This document shows, in pieces, positions 9,069 through 17,805 of a stretch of DNA of 64,000 nucleotides (the stretch's first letter is position 1; every line of letters begins with the position of its first letter). This DNA is from CALODL01 sp942492115 (lineage in GTDB: Bacteria > Planctomycetota > Phycisphaerae > UBA1845 > CAIVHJ01): positions 124,001 through 188,000 of the forward strand of contig CALODL010000011.1 in the NCBI GenBank assembly GCA_942492115.1, in the 5' to 3' direction. Below the pieces are notes generated by a model that made no database searches, was not told where the DNA came from, and saw only the letters and a program-made list of their open reading frames with translations. The translations under genes were made by a program, and so were the position numbers.

Positions 9069-9986
9069 TCACCGTAGTCGCCATCGATTCGTCCGGAACG
9101 GTGGCACTGACTCGGTTACCGTTGAAGTGGTCGAGGGCAACGGACCGCCCGTCGTCGCGATTCTCGCTCCGGAGGATGGAGACATGTTCAGGACGGATGA
9201 CGTGATTTCCCTCGTTGGCGACGTGAGCGATCCGGATGAGACCATCCCCGACGCGCCATCTCCTGGACGTCTGACCAGGATGGCCTGCTGGGCTCAGGCG
9301 ACAGCGCAACGACGACTTTGTCGGACGGTACGCATGTCATCACGCTGGCGGCCGTCGACTCGGCTGGCCTCGAGGCTGCGGCCAGCATCACGATCGAGGT
9401 GATTGCCGCAGCCGCGCCCACGGTCGGTATCGTGCGGCCTGACAGCGGTTCCGATTTTCCGGCTGACGAGCCTGTCGGCTTTGAGGCCCGCGCCTCGGAC
9501 ACACAGGACGGTACGCTCAGTGGAGCCAGTCTGGTCTGGGTCTCCGACATCGACGGTATTCTGGGCGTCGGTGAAATCGTGTCGCTGCTGATGTCGGAGG
9601 GCACGCATACGGTCGTGGTGACTGCCACGAACTCGCTCAACCTTTCGGCGCAGGATAGTGTCATGGTTCAAGTGGGCTCCGGCCCGGGTGTGCCCGTGGT
9701 GACGCTCTCGAGCCCGGCCGACAATGCGAGCTTCAGCCCGGTCGCGACGATTACCTTCGAGGGCTCGGCCACAGATGCCGAGGATGGTGTGCTGCTGGAT
9801 TCCAACTTCACATGGTGCTCGGATCACGATGGCGTGCTCGGGACTGGCCGCACGCTCGAAACGATGCTGAGCGGCGAGCCCGATCCGTGTGACCTGCGTA
9901 CTCACGTCATCACGCTGGAGGTGACCGACAGCGACGGGAACACCTCCAGCCAGGTGATCAGCGTCAAGATCCGGATTGTTTGCTGA
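8999..9986 (+). pseudogene. C-terminal Ig-like repeats of the 7365 gene, interrupted by frameshifts
   Basis: The same protein continues across three frames. Frame two carries PGAGAGSAFSCAGQLITLGQ (from 8999), frame one carries GTDSVTVEVVEGNGPPVVAI (from about 9103), and the original frame returns at about 9258 with ISWTSDQDGLLGSGDSATT. It then runs cleanly to TGA at 9986. The domains are tandem Ig/cadherin-like repeats marked by SDIDG(V/I/L)LG...GTHVITL...DS.G. Each shift is explained by loss of one base, and the three losses together restore the frame, so the full protein would have about 874 residues. This is either clustered assembly error or a decaying gene; the reading after 9258 is intact. 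Confidence 0.65.
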
Positions 9987-10560
9987 TCCGCGTGCGCATA
10001 CGGCGCCAAACACTCGTCAAAGGTCAGCCACCGGAGGATTGCGCTGCTGACTGTGGTCCTCGAGGCGCCTCGGCCTCGAGGACGGTGAGCCGCGCCGGCC
10101 ACTCTCGGCCTTGCGGGTGTGTCCAACGCTTCGGAAGAGCAGGGCCATCTGTCCCATCAGAGACTGTTGAGCACGCGGTCGAGCGGGCTCGGTCGTGCGT
10201 GCACCGCGCTTCGGGTGGCTGACGTTGCGCGCACGCTCATGTCGCTACCCGGTTCGTGCCGATCCACATAGGGCGTCGACTGCTCCCCGATCCGCGGTGA
10301 TCGTCGCCGAGCGCTGCGGCGTTGTTCTGAGTGACCGGATCGTATCGACGACCTGCTGCAGTCCGAATAGCAGGTCATTGTGCAGCGACCTCTGCGTTGT
10401 GCCGTAGGTGATCCTCAGTTGCTCAGGCCGGGGGACCCGCCTGGCGGCCCATGGTCGTAGAGCGATGCAACAAATGATCCTGGACTGCGGAGGTGCTTAC
10501 CGACGAACATGGGTATGGTCTCACCGTTGTGCATGTTTCAAACAACAAGGAGGATCGATT
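9987..10560. other. Intergenic region with one strong hairpin, no supported gene
   Basis: These 574 bases follow the propeller lipoprotein. Apart from the hairpin listed separately, I see no gene, RNA or repeat. Frames present lack ribosome sites and show no protein-like composition. The last part should contain the promoter of the membrane protein that begins at 10561. Confidence 0.4.
10056..10083. terminator. Perfect 11-bp hairpin after the propeller gene
   Basis: Arms GTCCTCGAGGC and GCCTCGAGGAC pair perfectly around the 6-nt loop GCCTCG, 70 bases after the stop at 9986. There is no T-run on either side, so it is not a classical Rho-independent terminator. It may be an RNA 3' end stabiliser or a protein site. 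Confidence 0.35.
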
Positions 10561-10983
10561 ATGGGTATGGGTTTGATCACCGGAATCTCGTTGGCGCTGC
10601 TGGGTGTGCTCGCCGTACCGAACCTGCTCTTGTCCAAAAAGCCAGAGGCCCAGGCCACACTTGACAAGATCGCGCCGTATCAGGGCTGGATCGGAGCGCT
10701 ATGTGCCGTGTGGGGGGCGTATGGGCTGATCTACTTCCTGTTTCATCTGTCAGTGATTCGTCACTCTCTCGTACTTGCCATCACCGTCCTGGCTACCTGC
10801 GGACTGCAATTTGCTCTCGGCATGATTCTTGGAATCGGAGTACTGAAACAGTTCATCAAGTCGCCAGCAGCGCAACAGAAGATGGATGGCCTCGTGGTCA
10901 CGCTATCCGCAAAAAAAGGTGGTCTGGGGCTGGCCGCCGTATGTCTCGGTGCATGGTGTGTCATCGCCGGCCTCATCTATTAG
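10561..10983 (+). CDS. Small four-helix membrane protein of unknown function
   Basis: A 140-residue integral membrane protein. ATG 10561 was chosen because AAGGAGG lies 7 bases upstream; the frame is open earlier but that part is low-complexity. Hydrophobic segments lie at about residues 4-23, 43-62, 69-96 and 119-139, with a basic loop (SKKPEAQ, SAKKGG) between. Glycine-rich helices (GLITGISLALLGVL, ALGMILGIGVL) suggest tight packing. I do not recognise the family. It stands alone, flanked by gaps of 574 and 307 bases. Confidence 0.75.
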   Translation: MGMGLITGISLALLGVLAVPNLLLSKKPEAQATLDKIAPYQGWIGALCAVWGAYGLIYFLFHLSVIRHSLVLAITVLATCGLQFALGMILGIGVLKQFIKSPAAQQKMDGLVVTLSAKKGGLGLAAVCLGAWCVIAGLIY

Positions 10984-11290
10984 CGCATGCTTCCTGGATA
11001 CTTCGTGCGGCGAGTTCTTTACAGCTTCAGTGGGGCGCTCCCAAGGTTGCCTCGAATCTTTCTGTTGCCCGGGACGGTTAACGGCGAACGACTGCCTGAC
11101 ACACAATTCCAACGGGCTCGGGGCTCTATCTGCGCGATCGCAAGAGCGTCATGGCGTACGATCTCAGGCAAGGTGGCCGGACCGGGAGGCGCGTCAGTCC
11201 AGGAACAGGCTTGAACCGGGCAAGCGCAATGGCTACCCAATGCCCGAAGATGAACGGGCGTGTTCTGGCCAAGTGTAGAACGTGAATGAA
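10984..11290. other. Intergenic region, nothing recognised
   Basis: This gap lies between a plus-strand gene and the end of a minus-strand gene, so it only needs terminators. I see no T-tailed hairpin and no coding region. Confidence 0.35.
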
Positions 11291-11665
11291 TTATCCGGTG
11301 ATCGAACCCTGATCCTCGATACGTTCGAGCCACTCTTTGAATTCCTGGTAGTCATAACTCAGGAGCCGTGCTGTGAGTCCGGGATCATTGGCCACAGCCA
11401 GCAGGTTGTGCAGTGCGAGGAAGCTGGTCAGGCCTTTGTGCAGCGCGTGCTCGGATGCCGCGTGCAGCGGGTCTTGCGCCGGGTGGTTCGACAGGTGAGT
11501 CGAAATCGCCCCGTGAAGACTGTGCAGGGTTTCGAGCGTCCGGCGCAGTTTCTCTGCCACATAGTGCAGCGGTGGCCCCACACGTTCTTCGCGCTTGACG
11601 AACGCTCCATCGTTCGGGTCCCGGAACTCCACATCATCTTCTGACACAGCCACCTCCCGCGACAT
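11291..11665 (-). CDS. Hypothetical helical protein
   Basis: A 124-residue, mostly alpha-helical soluble protein (for example KLRRTLETLHSLHGAISTHL and EFKEWLERIEDQG), with several histidines but no clear metal-binding pattern. I do not recognise it. It begins 16 bases after the MscS channel stop on the same strand, so it probably shares that transcript. ATG 11665 has only a weak upstream purine site. An in-frame ATG at 11701, overlapping the channel gene by 20 bases, is an alternative start. Confidence 0.55.
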   Translation of the reverse strand: MSREVAVSEDDVEFRDPNDGAFVKREERVGPPLHYVAEKLRRTLETLHSLHGAISTHLSNHPAQDPLHAASEHALHKGLTSFLALHNLLAVANDPGLTARLLSYDYQEFKEWLERIEDQGSITG

Positions 11666-11681
11666 CTGTCTCAATCGAGGA

Positions 11682-14600
11682 TTACCTTGCCTGGGGTGCA
11701 TCCTTATCTCGGGGTTGGTCAGGCGCTTCCAATGGCATCGGCGCAGCCATTGAGCGAATATGGATGTCGCGTTGTGGAAAAGCGATCTCGATGCCAGATT
11801 TGCGGAACTTGGCGTCGATGCGCTTGTGCAGGTCATGCCGGGTCGTCAACAGGTATTCGTAACTCGGGATGAACGCGTGGACACGATACGTCAACGCGCT
11901 GTCTCCGAACTCCCAGAACATGACTTTGGGGGGCGGTTCACTCATGACATCAGACGATTCGCTGACTGCCTCCATCAACAACCGTTCTGCCGTGTCGGTG
12001 TCCGAGCCATAGGCGATTCCGACGTAGGTGATCAGTCGGAGTGTCGCGTCGGACAACGACCAGTTGATCACCGAGCCCGTGATGAAATTCTTGTTGGGGA
12101 TAATGAGTTCCTTGCGGTCCCAATCGATGATGGTCGTGGCGCGCATGCGAATCTGAGTGACGGTTCCGCTGGTCTCGCCAACCGTTACGACGTCCCCGAC
12201 GCGCAGCGGACGTTCGAACAGCAGTACGATACCGGATACGAAATTGGCAAAGATTTCCTGTAATCCGAACCCGAGCCCCACGATGACTGCCGTGACCAGC
12301 CACTGGACATTCGACCAGCCGATCCCGACCAGACCGAACGCCGTGACGGCGCCCACCACGACGATGGAATACCTGACCAGCGCCGTGAAGGCGAAGCGTC
12401 CTCCCTTGTCCAGCGGGAGCCGCTGCAGGATGGTGATTTCGAGTAGTCCCGGGATATTCCCGGCGAGGATGTAGGTGGCCACGATACTGAGGATTGCCAG
12501 GGCAATGTGTTTGAGTGTGACGTAGGCAATCAGCGGTTGTGCGGGTTGCGACTGGCCGTTCGCGTCAGTCGCCGTGGCCGCGGGAGCAGCGACGTGGTAG
12601 CTCCAGCGAATCTCGTCGAGAAAACCAAGGGCCGGCAGGATATCGATCCAGATCGCCCACATTCCGACAATGGCTCCGAAAGCGACCGCGGCGCTGAGTA
12701 GTTTACGGGTTTGGTCACCGATGACGACCAGGTCGAGCTTGGGATCTTCAACGACGACCGTGGCCGCATCGGACGGTGTGGCCGCAGCCGCAGCCGCGTC
12801 CGGTTGCGCTTCGGCCAGTTTGCGTGCCTGCTCGAGCGCCAGGCGCCGTTGTGCGACAAAGACCCACCGAACCACGAGGAAGTAGGTCAACAGCAGCAGC
12901 CACCACAATGCCAGCGTGAACAATGCCCGCTCGGACAACAGGACGGCCGTGTAGTGGTAGCCCACCACCGAAGCGCCGGCGAGCACTACCGGAGCGCCCC
13001 AACACAGTACGAACACGACATGCCGGCAGCGATAGATCCACGACGACTTGCTGCGACTCAAGCGGCTGATCACCAGCCCGTTCTCCGGGCGCAGGAAGCG
13101 CCACACGCACACGGCTGTCGACACCAGGGCGACAAGCAAACACCACCGGCCGATCGACTCGCGCCACACGCTTTCTGCATAATGCTCGGTGTAGGACACG
13201 ACCAGGAGTGTGGGGATCAACAGCATGCCAAGCCAGCGCACATAGCGGTTGCATTTCTTGAGCGTCTTGGTGTCCCAGCGGAAATGACTATCGGCCAGTC
13301 CCTTGGCCCGACATGTGCGGTGGACGAACTGCAGCGCGAACACCAGAGCGGCGATGGCCATGAGGCTGGCACGCGCGGCACCGGCAGCACTGAAGTATTC
13401 GGCGTGGGCCGCCTCCCGCGCCCGCCACCCGATGAATGCCAGTGTGATGGGCATGGGCAGACAGCACATGACAGTGCAGAACAGCGTTACGATGGTCAGA
13501 TGAAACGAATCGGTGCGGGCTCTCGATACCCGGCCGCTGATCGTCTCGATCTCGTGCACCAGCCGGCGTCTGAGGACCAGCAATGCGATGATCATGCAGA
13601 TGACAAGGATGTAATAAGCCGGGACGACGCGCAGGTCCGCAACCAGACCCATCGCGACCTCGGCTACGGGACGCAGTGGACGGAGTCCGCCGCTGGGCAG
13701 GGGGGTCGCATAGATCGGGGGCGCACTGCGGATCCACAGGACGTGTCGACTGATGAACTGCCGCACTTCTTCCATGCGTGCCAGCAGTTTGTCGTCAGCT
13801 TTGGCAAGGTCGACCAGGGCGTTGTTGTAGTTTTCGAGGTCCTTCTTCAGCGGCTCGAGCAGCGTACGACGTGCGCTCAACAATTCGCGGACTTGAACCG
13901 TAAGCGTCTCCAGTTCATCGGCGGGGAGTGGCGTCGTTTCCGAAAGGGAGGACAGCGCAGCTTCGACCTCGCCCTCGATGCTGGTCCCGATGAGGCTCAC
14001 CAGAGCGTCCTCGATCTCGACCTCTTCGAGTTTGATGCGGCCCATTTCCCGCTTCACGGCCTGCGATTCAAGAGCGTACTGATCGAGCAAGGTCGTGTCC
14101 GGTCGGATGCGTCGCATGAACGGTCCGATGTCCTCGGCCGTTCCACCACCACGGAAGTTGTCCTGGAGAAAGGTGAACCCCTTGTCCAGTCGTTCGGAGA
14201 TGCGCTTGACCTCGGTGGTCCGGGCGTTGGTCTTGGACACGAGTTTCGAGATCTGCTGCCGCCGTCCGATGTAGTCGGCATTCTGTTCGGCCAGGGCCCG
14301 CAGTTGTGGGTGGGCTCCACGCAGATCTTCCGCGGCCTGCCGGCGTTGTTCGGTGATATCCGCCTGTCGCCGCGCGTCGGCGGCCCGGCGCAGGGCATCG
14401 GTGCGTGCCTGAGCATGGCTGAGCTCGATCAGCGCCGTTTCGCGCCGTGCGGCCAGCAGGTCACTGCGCGCGACGTAGTAGCTCAGCTCGTCGTCGTAGG
14501 CCCGCGTTTCATGCTCGACCGCCCTTTTCTTCAAGCGCAGCAGCATGCTGCGGGCTTCGATGAGCCGCGGCGAAGAACTGGCAGGTGGGGCAATGCCCAG

Positions 14601-15194
14601 TTCGCGCGAGTCCTTCTCGAGACGCTTGTTAGCCTGGGTGATGAGTTCGGTGATGACCTGTCGACGGTCGGCGCGGAACTCGGCCTTGGCGTTCAATTCG
14701 CGGACGCGTTCCTGCCGGCTGCGTAATTCGGTTTCGGCTTCGTTGAGCTTGATGTTGAGCTGCTCCAGGGTCAGATCGGGGGGCAACGCCGCATCGGGTG
14801 TCTTGCCCGAGAGCTCAGCCAGAATCGCGCGCTCCTCTTCCGTTAGCCTCGGGGCTTCTTCGATTCCAGCCTGATACTCGCGGATCTTCTCGCTCCACGC
14901 GGTGATCTGGTTCAACTCATCGATGGATTGCTGATAGAGGCCGATCAGCTCGGCGCGGCTCGCTTCGGGCAGGTCGGTCGTCGCCTCGTTGATCCGGCTG
15001 CGCAATACATCCACAGAGGGCTCGTCCAGCACGCCGGAAGCCGACCGATTGCCCTCAACGGCGGGGCCCTGGACGGGGGGGAGTTGGGCATCCTCGGTCG
15101 GCGGTTGTGTCGGGGGTGTTTCCTGTGCGCGGGCGGCCGGAGCCGGAGCCGTCATGACGAGTAGCAGCAAGATGATGCGTCGAACGACTGGCAA
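11682..15194 (-). CDS. Large MscS-family mechanosensitive channel (MscK/MscM-like)
   Basis: A 1170-residue protein starting with TTG at 15194, supported by CGGAG nine bases upstream and an immediate signal peptide (PVVRRIILLLLVMTAPAPAARAQ). Residues ~50-470 form a long charged, heptad-rich periplasmic coiled-coil region. Residues ~530-960 contain many transmembrane segments. The C-terminus is the MscS pore and beta-domain: GLGFGLQEIFANFVSGIVLL, FERPLRVGDVVTVGETSGTV and IPNKNFITGSVINWS. It opens under membrane tension to release solutes during hypo-osmotic shock. The length and large periplasmic part match the MscK/YjeP type rather than small MscS. Confidence 0.93.
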   Translation of the reverse strand: MPVVRRIILLLLVMTAPAPAARAQETPPTQPPTEDAQLPPVQGPAVEGNRSASGVLDEPSVDVLRSRINEATTDLPEASRAELIGLYQQSIDELNQITAWSEKIREYQAGIEEAPRLTEEERAILAELSGKTPDAALPPDLTLEQLNIKLNEAETELRSRQERVRELNAKAEFRADRRQVITELITQANKRLEKDSRELGIAPPASSSPRLIEARSMLLRLKKRAVEHETRAYDDELSYYVARSDLLAARRETALIELSHAQARTDALRRAADARRQADITEQRRQAAEDLRGAHPQLRALAEQNADYIGRRQQISKLVSKTNARTTEVKRISERLDKGFTFLQDNFRGGGTAEDIGPFMRRIRPDTTLLDQYALESQAVKREMGRIKLEEVEIEDALVSLIGTSIEGEVEAALSSLSETTPLPADELETLTVQVRELLSARRTLLEPLKKDLENYNNALVDLAKADDKLLARMEEVRQFISRHVLWIRSAPPIYATPLPSGGLRPLRPVAEVAMGLVADLRVVPAYYILVICMIIALLVLRRRLVHEIETISGRVSRARTDSFHLTIVTLFCTVMCCLPMPITLAFIGWRAREAAHAEYFSAAGAARASLMAIAALVFALQFVHRTCRAKGLADSHFRWDTKTLKKCNRYVRWLGMLLIPTLLVVSYTEHYAESVWRESIGRWCLLVALVSTAVCVWRFLRPENGLVISRLSRSKSSWIYRCRHVVFVLCWGAPVVLAGASVVGYHYTAVLLSERALFTLALWWLLLLTYFLVVRWVFVAQRRLALEQARKLAEAQPDAAAAAATPSDAATVVVEDPKLDLVVIGDQTRKLLSAAVAFGAIVGMWAIWIDILPALGFLDEIRWSYHVAAPAATATDANGQSQPAQPLIAYVTLKHIALAILSIVATYILAGNIPGLLEITILQRLPLDKGGRFAFTALVRYSIVVVGAVTAFGLVGIGWSNVQWLVTAVIVGLGFGLQEIFANFVSGIVLLFERPLRVGDVVTVGETSGTVTQIRMRATTIIDWDRKELIIPNKNFITGSVINWSLSDATLRLITYVGIAYGSDTDTAERLLMEAVSESSDVMSEPPPKVMFWEFGDSALTYRVHAFIPSYEYLLTTRHDLHKRIDAKFRKSGIEIAFPQRDIHIRSMAAPMPLEAPDQPRDKDAPQAR

Positions 15195-15686
15195 GGGCCC
15201 ACTCCGTGGCTGTCGCGGCCGTCAAGTGAAGCGTCGGCACCCGTGGTCGACGCGTTGTGACCACGCCGCGGCACCGTGCCGCAGCGTCGAATGCGCACAA
15301 TGATACTCCAGAACCTGACTCATGGGCAGCCGACGACAGCGGGGGGACATGGAAGTCGAGAGATCCATTCAAGAGCTCCGCAGGTGGACTCGAGATGGGT
15401 GCATCGCTCACCAATCAACGACGCCGCGCGTGTCCAGCGGTTGGACGCGGATCCAACGACCCACCCCGCAGGCGCGGGCCGGGCCCGGGTCACCCAGGCC
15501 AAAGAGTGATTGGGCTGGACGCGCCTAACCTGTCAGCTCTGCGTGGGCGCACTCGACGAATCCCGGGACTCGCCTGCGTGTTGCGTTCGAATCGACGAAA
15601 CAAACGCGCTGACCTCAAGCACTCTAGCAAATGGGTTACCGGACCTGCCCGGCCCCCGCGACCACACGCGCGGACGAGGTCAACTC
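15195..15686. other. Intergenic region, nothing recognised
   Basis: This 492-base gap upstream of the MscS gene is very GC-rich. I find no supported coding region, RNA gene or repeat. It should hold the promoter of the channel gene on the minus strand and the 3' end of the methyltransferase transcript. Confidence 0.35.
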
Positions 15687-16415
15687 TCAACGCAGGGCAG
15701 GAATCAACATGGGCACCGTCCGACGGTACTCAGCATAGGCCGAGCCGTGTTGCTCGAGCAGGTTGCGCTCCTCGAACCTGATTGCGATGAGGATGTACGC
15801 TGTTCCGATGACTGCAAACAGCAGGTGTCCTGCCGACATCGTCGGAGTGGCCCAGAAGGCCAGGAGCCAACCCACGTAGAGCGGGTGGCGTACGTATCCG
15901 TAGAACAGCGGCTTCTCGAATGGCAGTGGTGTGTAGGGGCGTCCCCGAAAAAACAACCACACGTGCCGCAGCCCGAATAGTTCGAAATGGTTGAGCAGTA
16001 TGGTGGCGACCAGCACGATCAGCCAGCCCAGATAGAACAGGCCGGTCAAGATTCCAGCCCCGAAACCATTCGTAACCTGCCATACGGAGACTTCAATCGG
16101 ACGCCAGAACCAGAACAGCAGTGCCAGGGTCACATTCGTCAGCAGGACATACGTGCTCCGTTCAATTTCCGTGGGTACGAAGCGCGTCCACCAACCCTTG
16201 AAGGCGGGCCTGGCCATGATCGTGTGCTGCAAGCCAAACAGCGCCATGAGCATGACATTACCGGCGAGTGCAAGGAGCACGGGGGCCGTGGGGCCGACGT
16301 CGATGGATCGCGGAACGACGACGTTGCCAAAGAATCCGAACAGATATGCCAGCGTTGCCAGAAAGGTGAGATAGCAGAAAATGCCGTACCCGAGGACCAG
16401 TGCCCTTTTGTTCAT
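15687..16415 (-). CDS. mddA: Methanethiol S-methyltransferase-like membrane enzyme (NnrU/isoprenylcysteine methyltransferase fold)
   Basis: A 242-residue membrane protein with about six hydrophobic helices. Start ATG 16415 (MNKRALVLGYG) has TTGGAG nine bases upstream. The motifs FGNVVVPRSIDVGP, FGLQHTIMARPAFKGWWTRF and ERSTYVL match MddA, which methylates methanethiol with SAM to give dimethylsulfide. The C-terminal RHPLYVGWLLAFWATPTMS and EERNLLEQHG are the SAM-binding elements of the isoprenylcysteine-methyltransferase fold. It is divergent from a TetR regulator with palindromes in between, so it is probably under that regulator's control. A related NnrU-type role is the main alternative. 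Confidence 0.75.
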   Translation of the reverse strand: MNKRALVLGYGIFCYLTFLATLAYLFGFFGNVVVPRSIDVGPTAPVLLALAGNVMLMALFGLQHTIMARPAFKGWWTRFVPTEIERSTYVLLTNVTLALLFWFWRPIEVSVWQVTNGFGAGILTGLFYLGWLIVLVATILLNHFELFGLRHVWLFFRGRPYTPLPFEKPLFYGYVRHPLYVGWLLAFWATPTMSAGHLLFAVIGTAYILIAIRFEERNLLEQHGSAYAEYRRTVPMLIPALR

Positions 16416-16499
16416 CAGTGTTCTCCAAGACTCATGAAATCTCACACCCGGGTCCGAGTTACGCCGCCGCCCGACGATCGTCCCCCGGGATGTTCTCGG

Positions 16500-16572
16500 G
16501 TTGAGTATTCAACATATTTGGGCACAGACAAGTTGACTTGCGGTGCACCTTGAGGTTGACTTGAGGTCAACC
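16500..16572. promoter_or_regulatory. Two GTTGA/TCAAC palindromes between mddA and tetR (candidate TetR operators)
   Basis: Site one (16500-16513) has arms GTTGA and TCAAC around GTAT. Site two (16554-16572) is a perfect repeat with arms GGTTGAC and GTCAACC around TTGAG. A further GTTGACTTG copy at about 16532 makes a direct repeat with site two. They lie in the shared promoter region of the divergent pair, the usual location for TetR autoregulation. Confidence 0.5.
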
Positions 16573-16620
16573 CGTGCTGAGTGCCTCTCGATGCTGCGCC
16601 GAGACACAGGAGAGTACCCC

Positions 16621-17193
16621 ATGGCCATGCCCACGCGCGATCGACTCGTCGAAGCGGCGAACAGGCGGTTCTATCGAGATGGCTTTCGCAACGTCGGGAT
16701 CGATCAGATCCTGTCTGACGTGGGTATCAGCAAGACGGCGTTCTACAAGTACTTCGAGAGCAAGGACGATCTCGTACTCGAAGTCCTGCAGCAACAGGAC
16801 CTCTGGCTTCGCGGCACATTCACCAGCCTGATTCGAGAGCGTGGAGGAAAATCGGCAGCTGGACAGCTACGCAGCTTGTTCGATATCGTTGAGGAGCTGA
16901 TTGAATCGGACGAATATCGCGGCTGCTTCTTCGTCAACGTTGCCATGGAGTTTCCTCTTCCTCACGACCCCGCCCACCAGGCCGCCGCCCGGAACAAGGA
17001 CGCCATCGAAGAAATCGTTCGCGACCTCGCCGAACGATCGGGAGCCGAGAACCCTGCGGCTCTGGCGGAAGAGCTGTGCATGGTCATGGAAGGTGCGTAC
17101 GTGACCCGGCAGGTGACTGGCAATGAACGCACTGCGGAAATTGCTCGGCGCGTCGCCGATCGCGTCATTGCAGGCTATGTGTCATGCGGCTGA
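16621..17193 (+). CDS. TetR/AcrR-family transcriptional regulator
   Basis: A 190-residue one-component regulator. ATG 16621 (MAMPTRDRL) is preceded by AGGAGAG; an upstream in-frame extension lacks support. Residues ~5-50 form the helix-turn-helix (LVEAANRRFYRDGFRNVGID, then SKTAFYKYFESKDDLV), typical of TetR. The rest is the ligand-binding helical domain, with FDIVEELIESDEYRGCFFVN like the YcdC/TetR_C group. It is divergent from the mddA-like gene, and its operator candidates are the two palindromes between them. The ligand is unknown; a sulfur volatile or reactive compound is speculation. Confidence 0.9.
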   Translation: MAMPTRDRLVEAANRRFYRDGFRNVGIDQILSDVGISKTAFYKYFESKDDLVLEVLQQQDLWLRGTFTSLIRERGGKSAAGQLRSLFDIVEELIESDEYRGCFFVNVAMEFPLPHDPAHQAAARNKDAIEEIVRDLAERSGAENPAALAEELCMVMEGAYVTRQVTGNERTAEIARRVADRVIAGYVSCG

Positions 17194-17322
17194 CACGCCT
17201 CCCCCGGCGTCGCACAGTACGATGAGGCCACTCCGCAGCGCTTGGGGAGCGGCCGGGGTTCGCAGTCGGGCCGCAGCCACCACCTCGAGCAGGGTATTCA
17301 GCACATCAGAAAAAGATCCGAA

Positions 17323-17371
17323 TGACGAAAAATTTCGTCAAACAGGGTTGGTTTGACGAAAGTTTTCGTGT
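17323..17371 (+). promoter_or_regulatory. Twin BlaI/MecI-type operators upstream of blaI
   Basis: The first site (17323-17340) is a perfect palindrome of TGACGAAA and TTTCGTCA around AA. The second (17354-17371) repeats TGACGAAA followed by GT and TTTCGTGT, matching six of the eight second-arm bases. The sites begin 31 bases apart, about three helical turns, so two repressor dimers could bind one face. They end about 40 bases before the blaI start. Confidence 0.6.
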
Positions 17372-17409
17372 ATTGTGGCCGATGGCCGAGAAGGGTTCGA
17401 GGAGTTGCC

Positions 17410-17805
17410 ATGGCGCGCAGGACACCACATAAGAAACCGACTGATGCCGAACTGGCCATCATGGGCGTGATCTGGGAACGCGGTCCCAGCACTGTTCGAG
17501 AGGTCTACCTGCACATGAGCGCGCGCCAGGAGATCGGCTATACGACCGTCTTAAAACTCATGCAGATCATGATCGACAAGGCCTTGCTCGAACGTGACAC
17601 GTCGGTGAGGCCGCAGGTTTTCAGGGCTGCGCGGCCACAGCATCAGACCCAGCGGCAGCTGCTGCGCGATCTGCTCGATCGAGCTTTCGACGGGTCCCCG
17701 GGCAACCTCGTGCTGCAGGCTCTGGCGACGCGCAAATCGACGCCCGATGAACGTCGGGAGATTCGCGAACTTCTGGATCGCCTGGAAGGGGAGGATGCGC
17801 GATGA
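17410..17805 (+). CDS. blaI: BlaI/MecI-family transcriptional repressor
   Basis: A 131-residue winged-helix repressor. ATG 17410 (MARRTPHKKPTDAELAIM) has GAGGAG in the proper place. The segment LTDAELAIM-like start, GPSTVREVYLHMSARQEIGYTTVLKLMQIM, and the C-terminal dimerisation region (QRQLLRDLLDRAF) are standard for BlaI. It should bind the twin palindromes just upstream and be cleaved by its partner protease. Its TGA overlaps the ATG of the M56 gene (ATGA, 17802-17805), so the two are co-translated. Confidence 0.92.
   Translation: MARRTPHKKPTDAELAIMGVIWERGPSTVREVYLHMSARQEIGYTTVLKLMQIMIDKALLERDTSVRPQVFRAARPQHQTQRQLLRDLLDRAFDGSPGNLVLQALATRKSTPDERREIRELLDRLEGEDAR

Noticed and set aside
12711..14726. 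671-codon plus-strand open frame
   Set aside because: It is antisense to the MscS channel, whose translation has clear channel motifs; the frame is rich in Arg/Gln/His low-information sequence and has no ribosome site.
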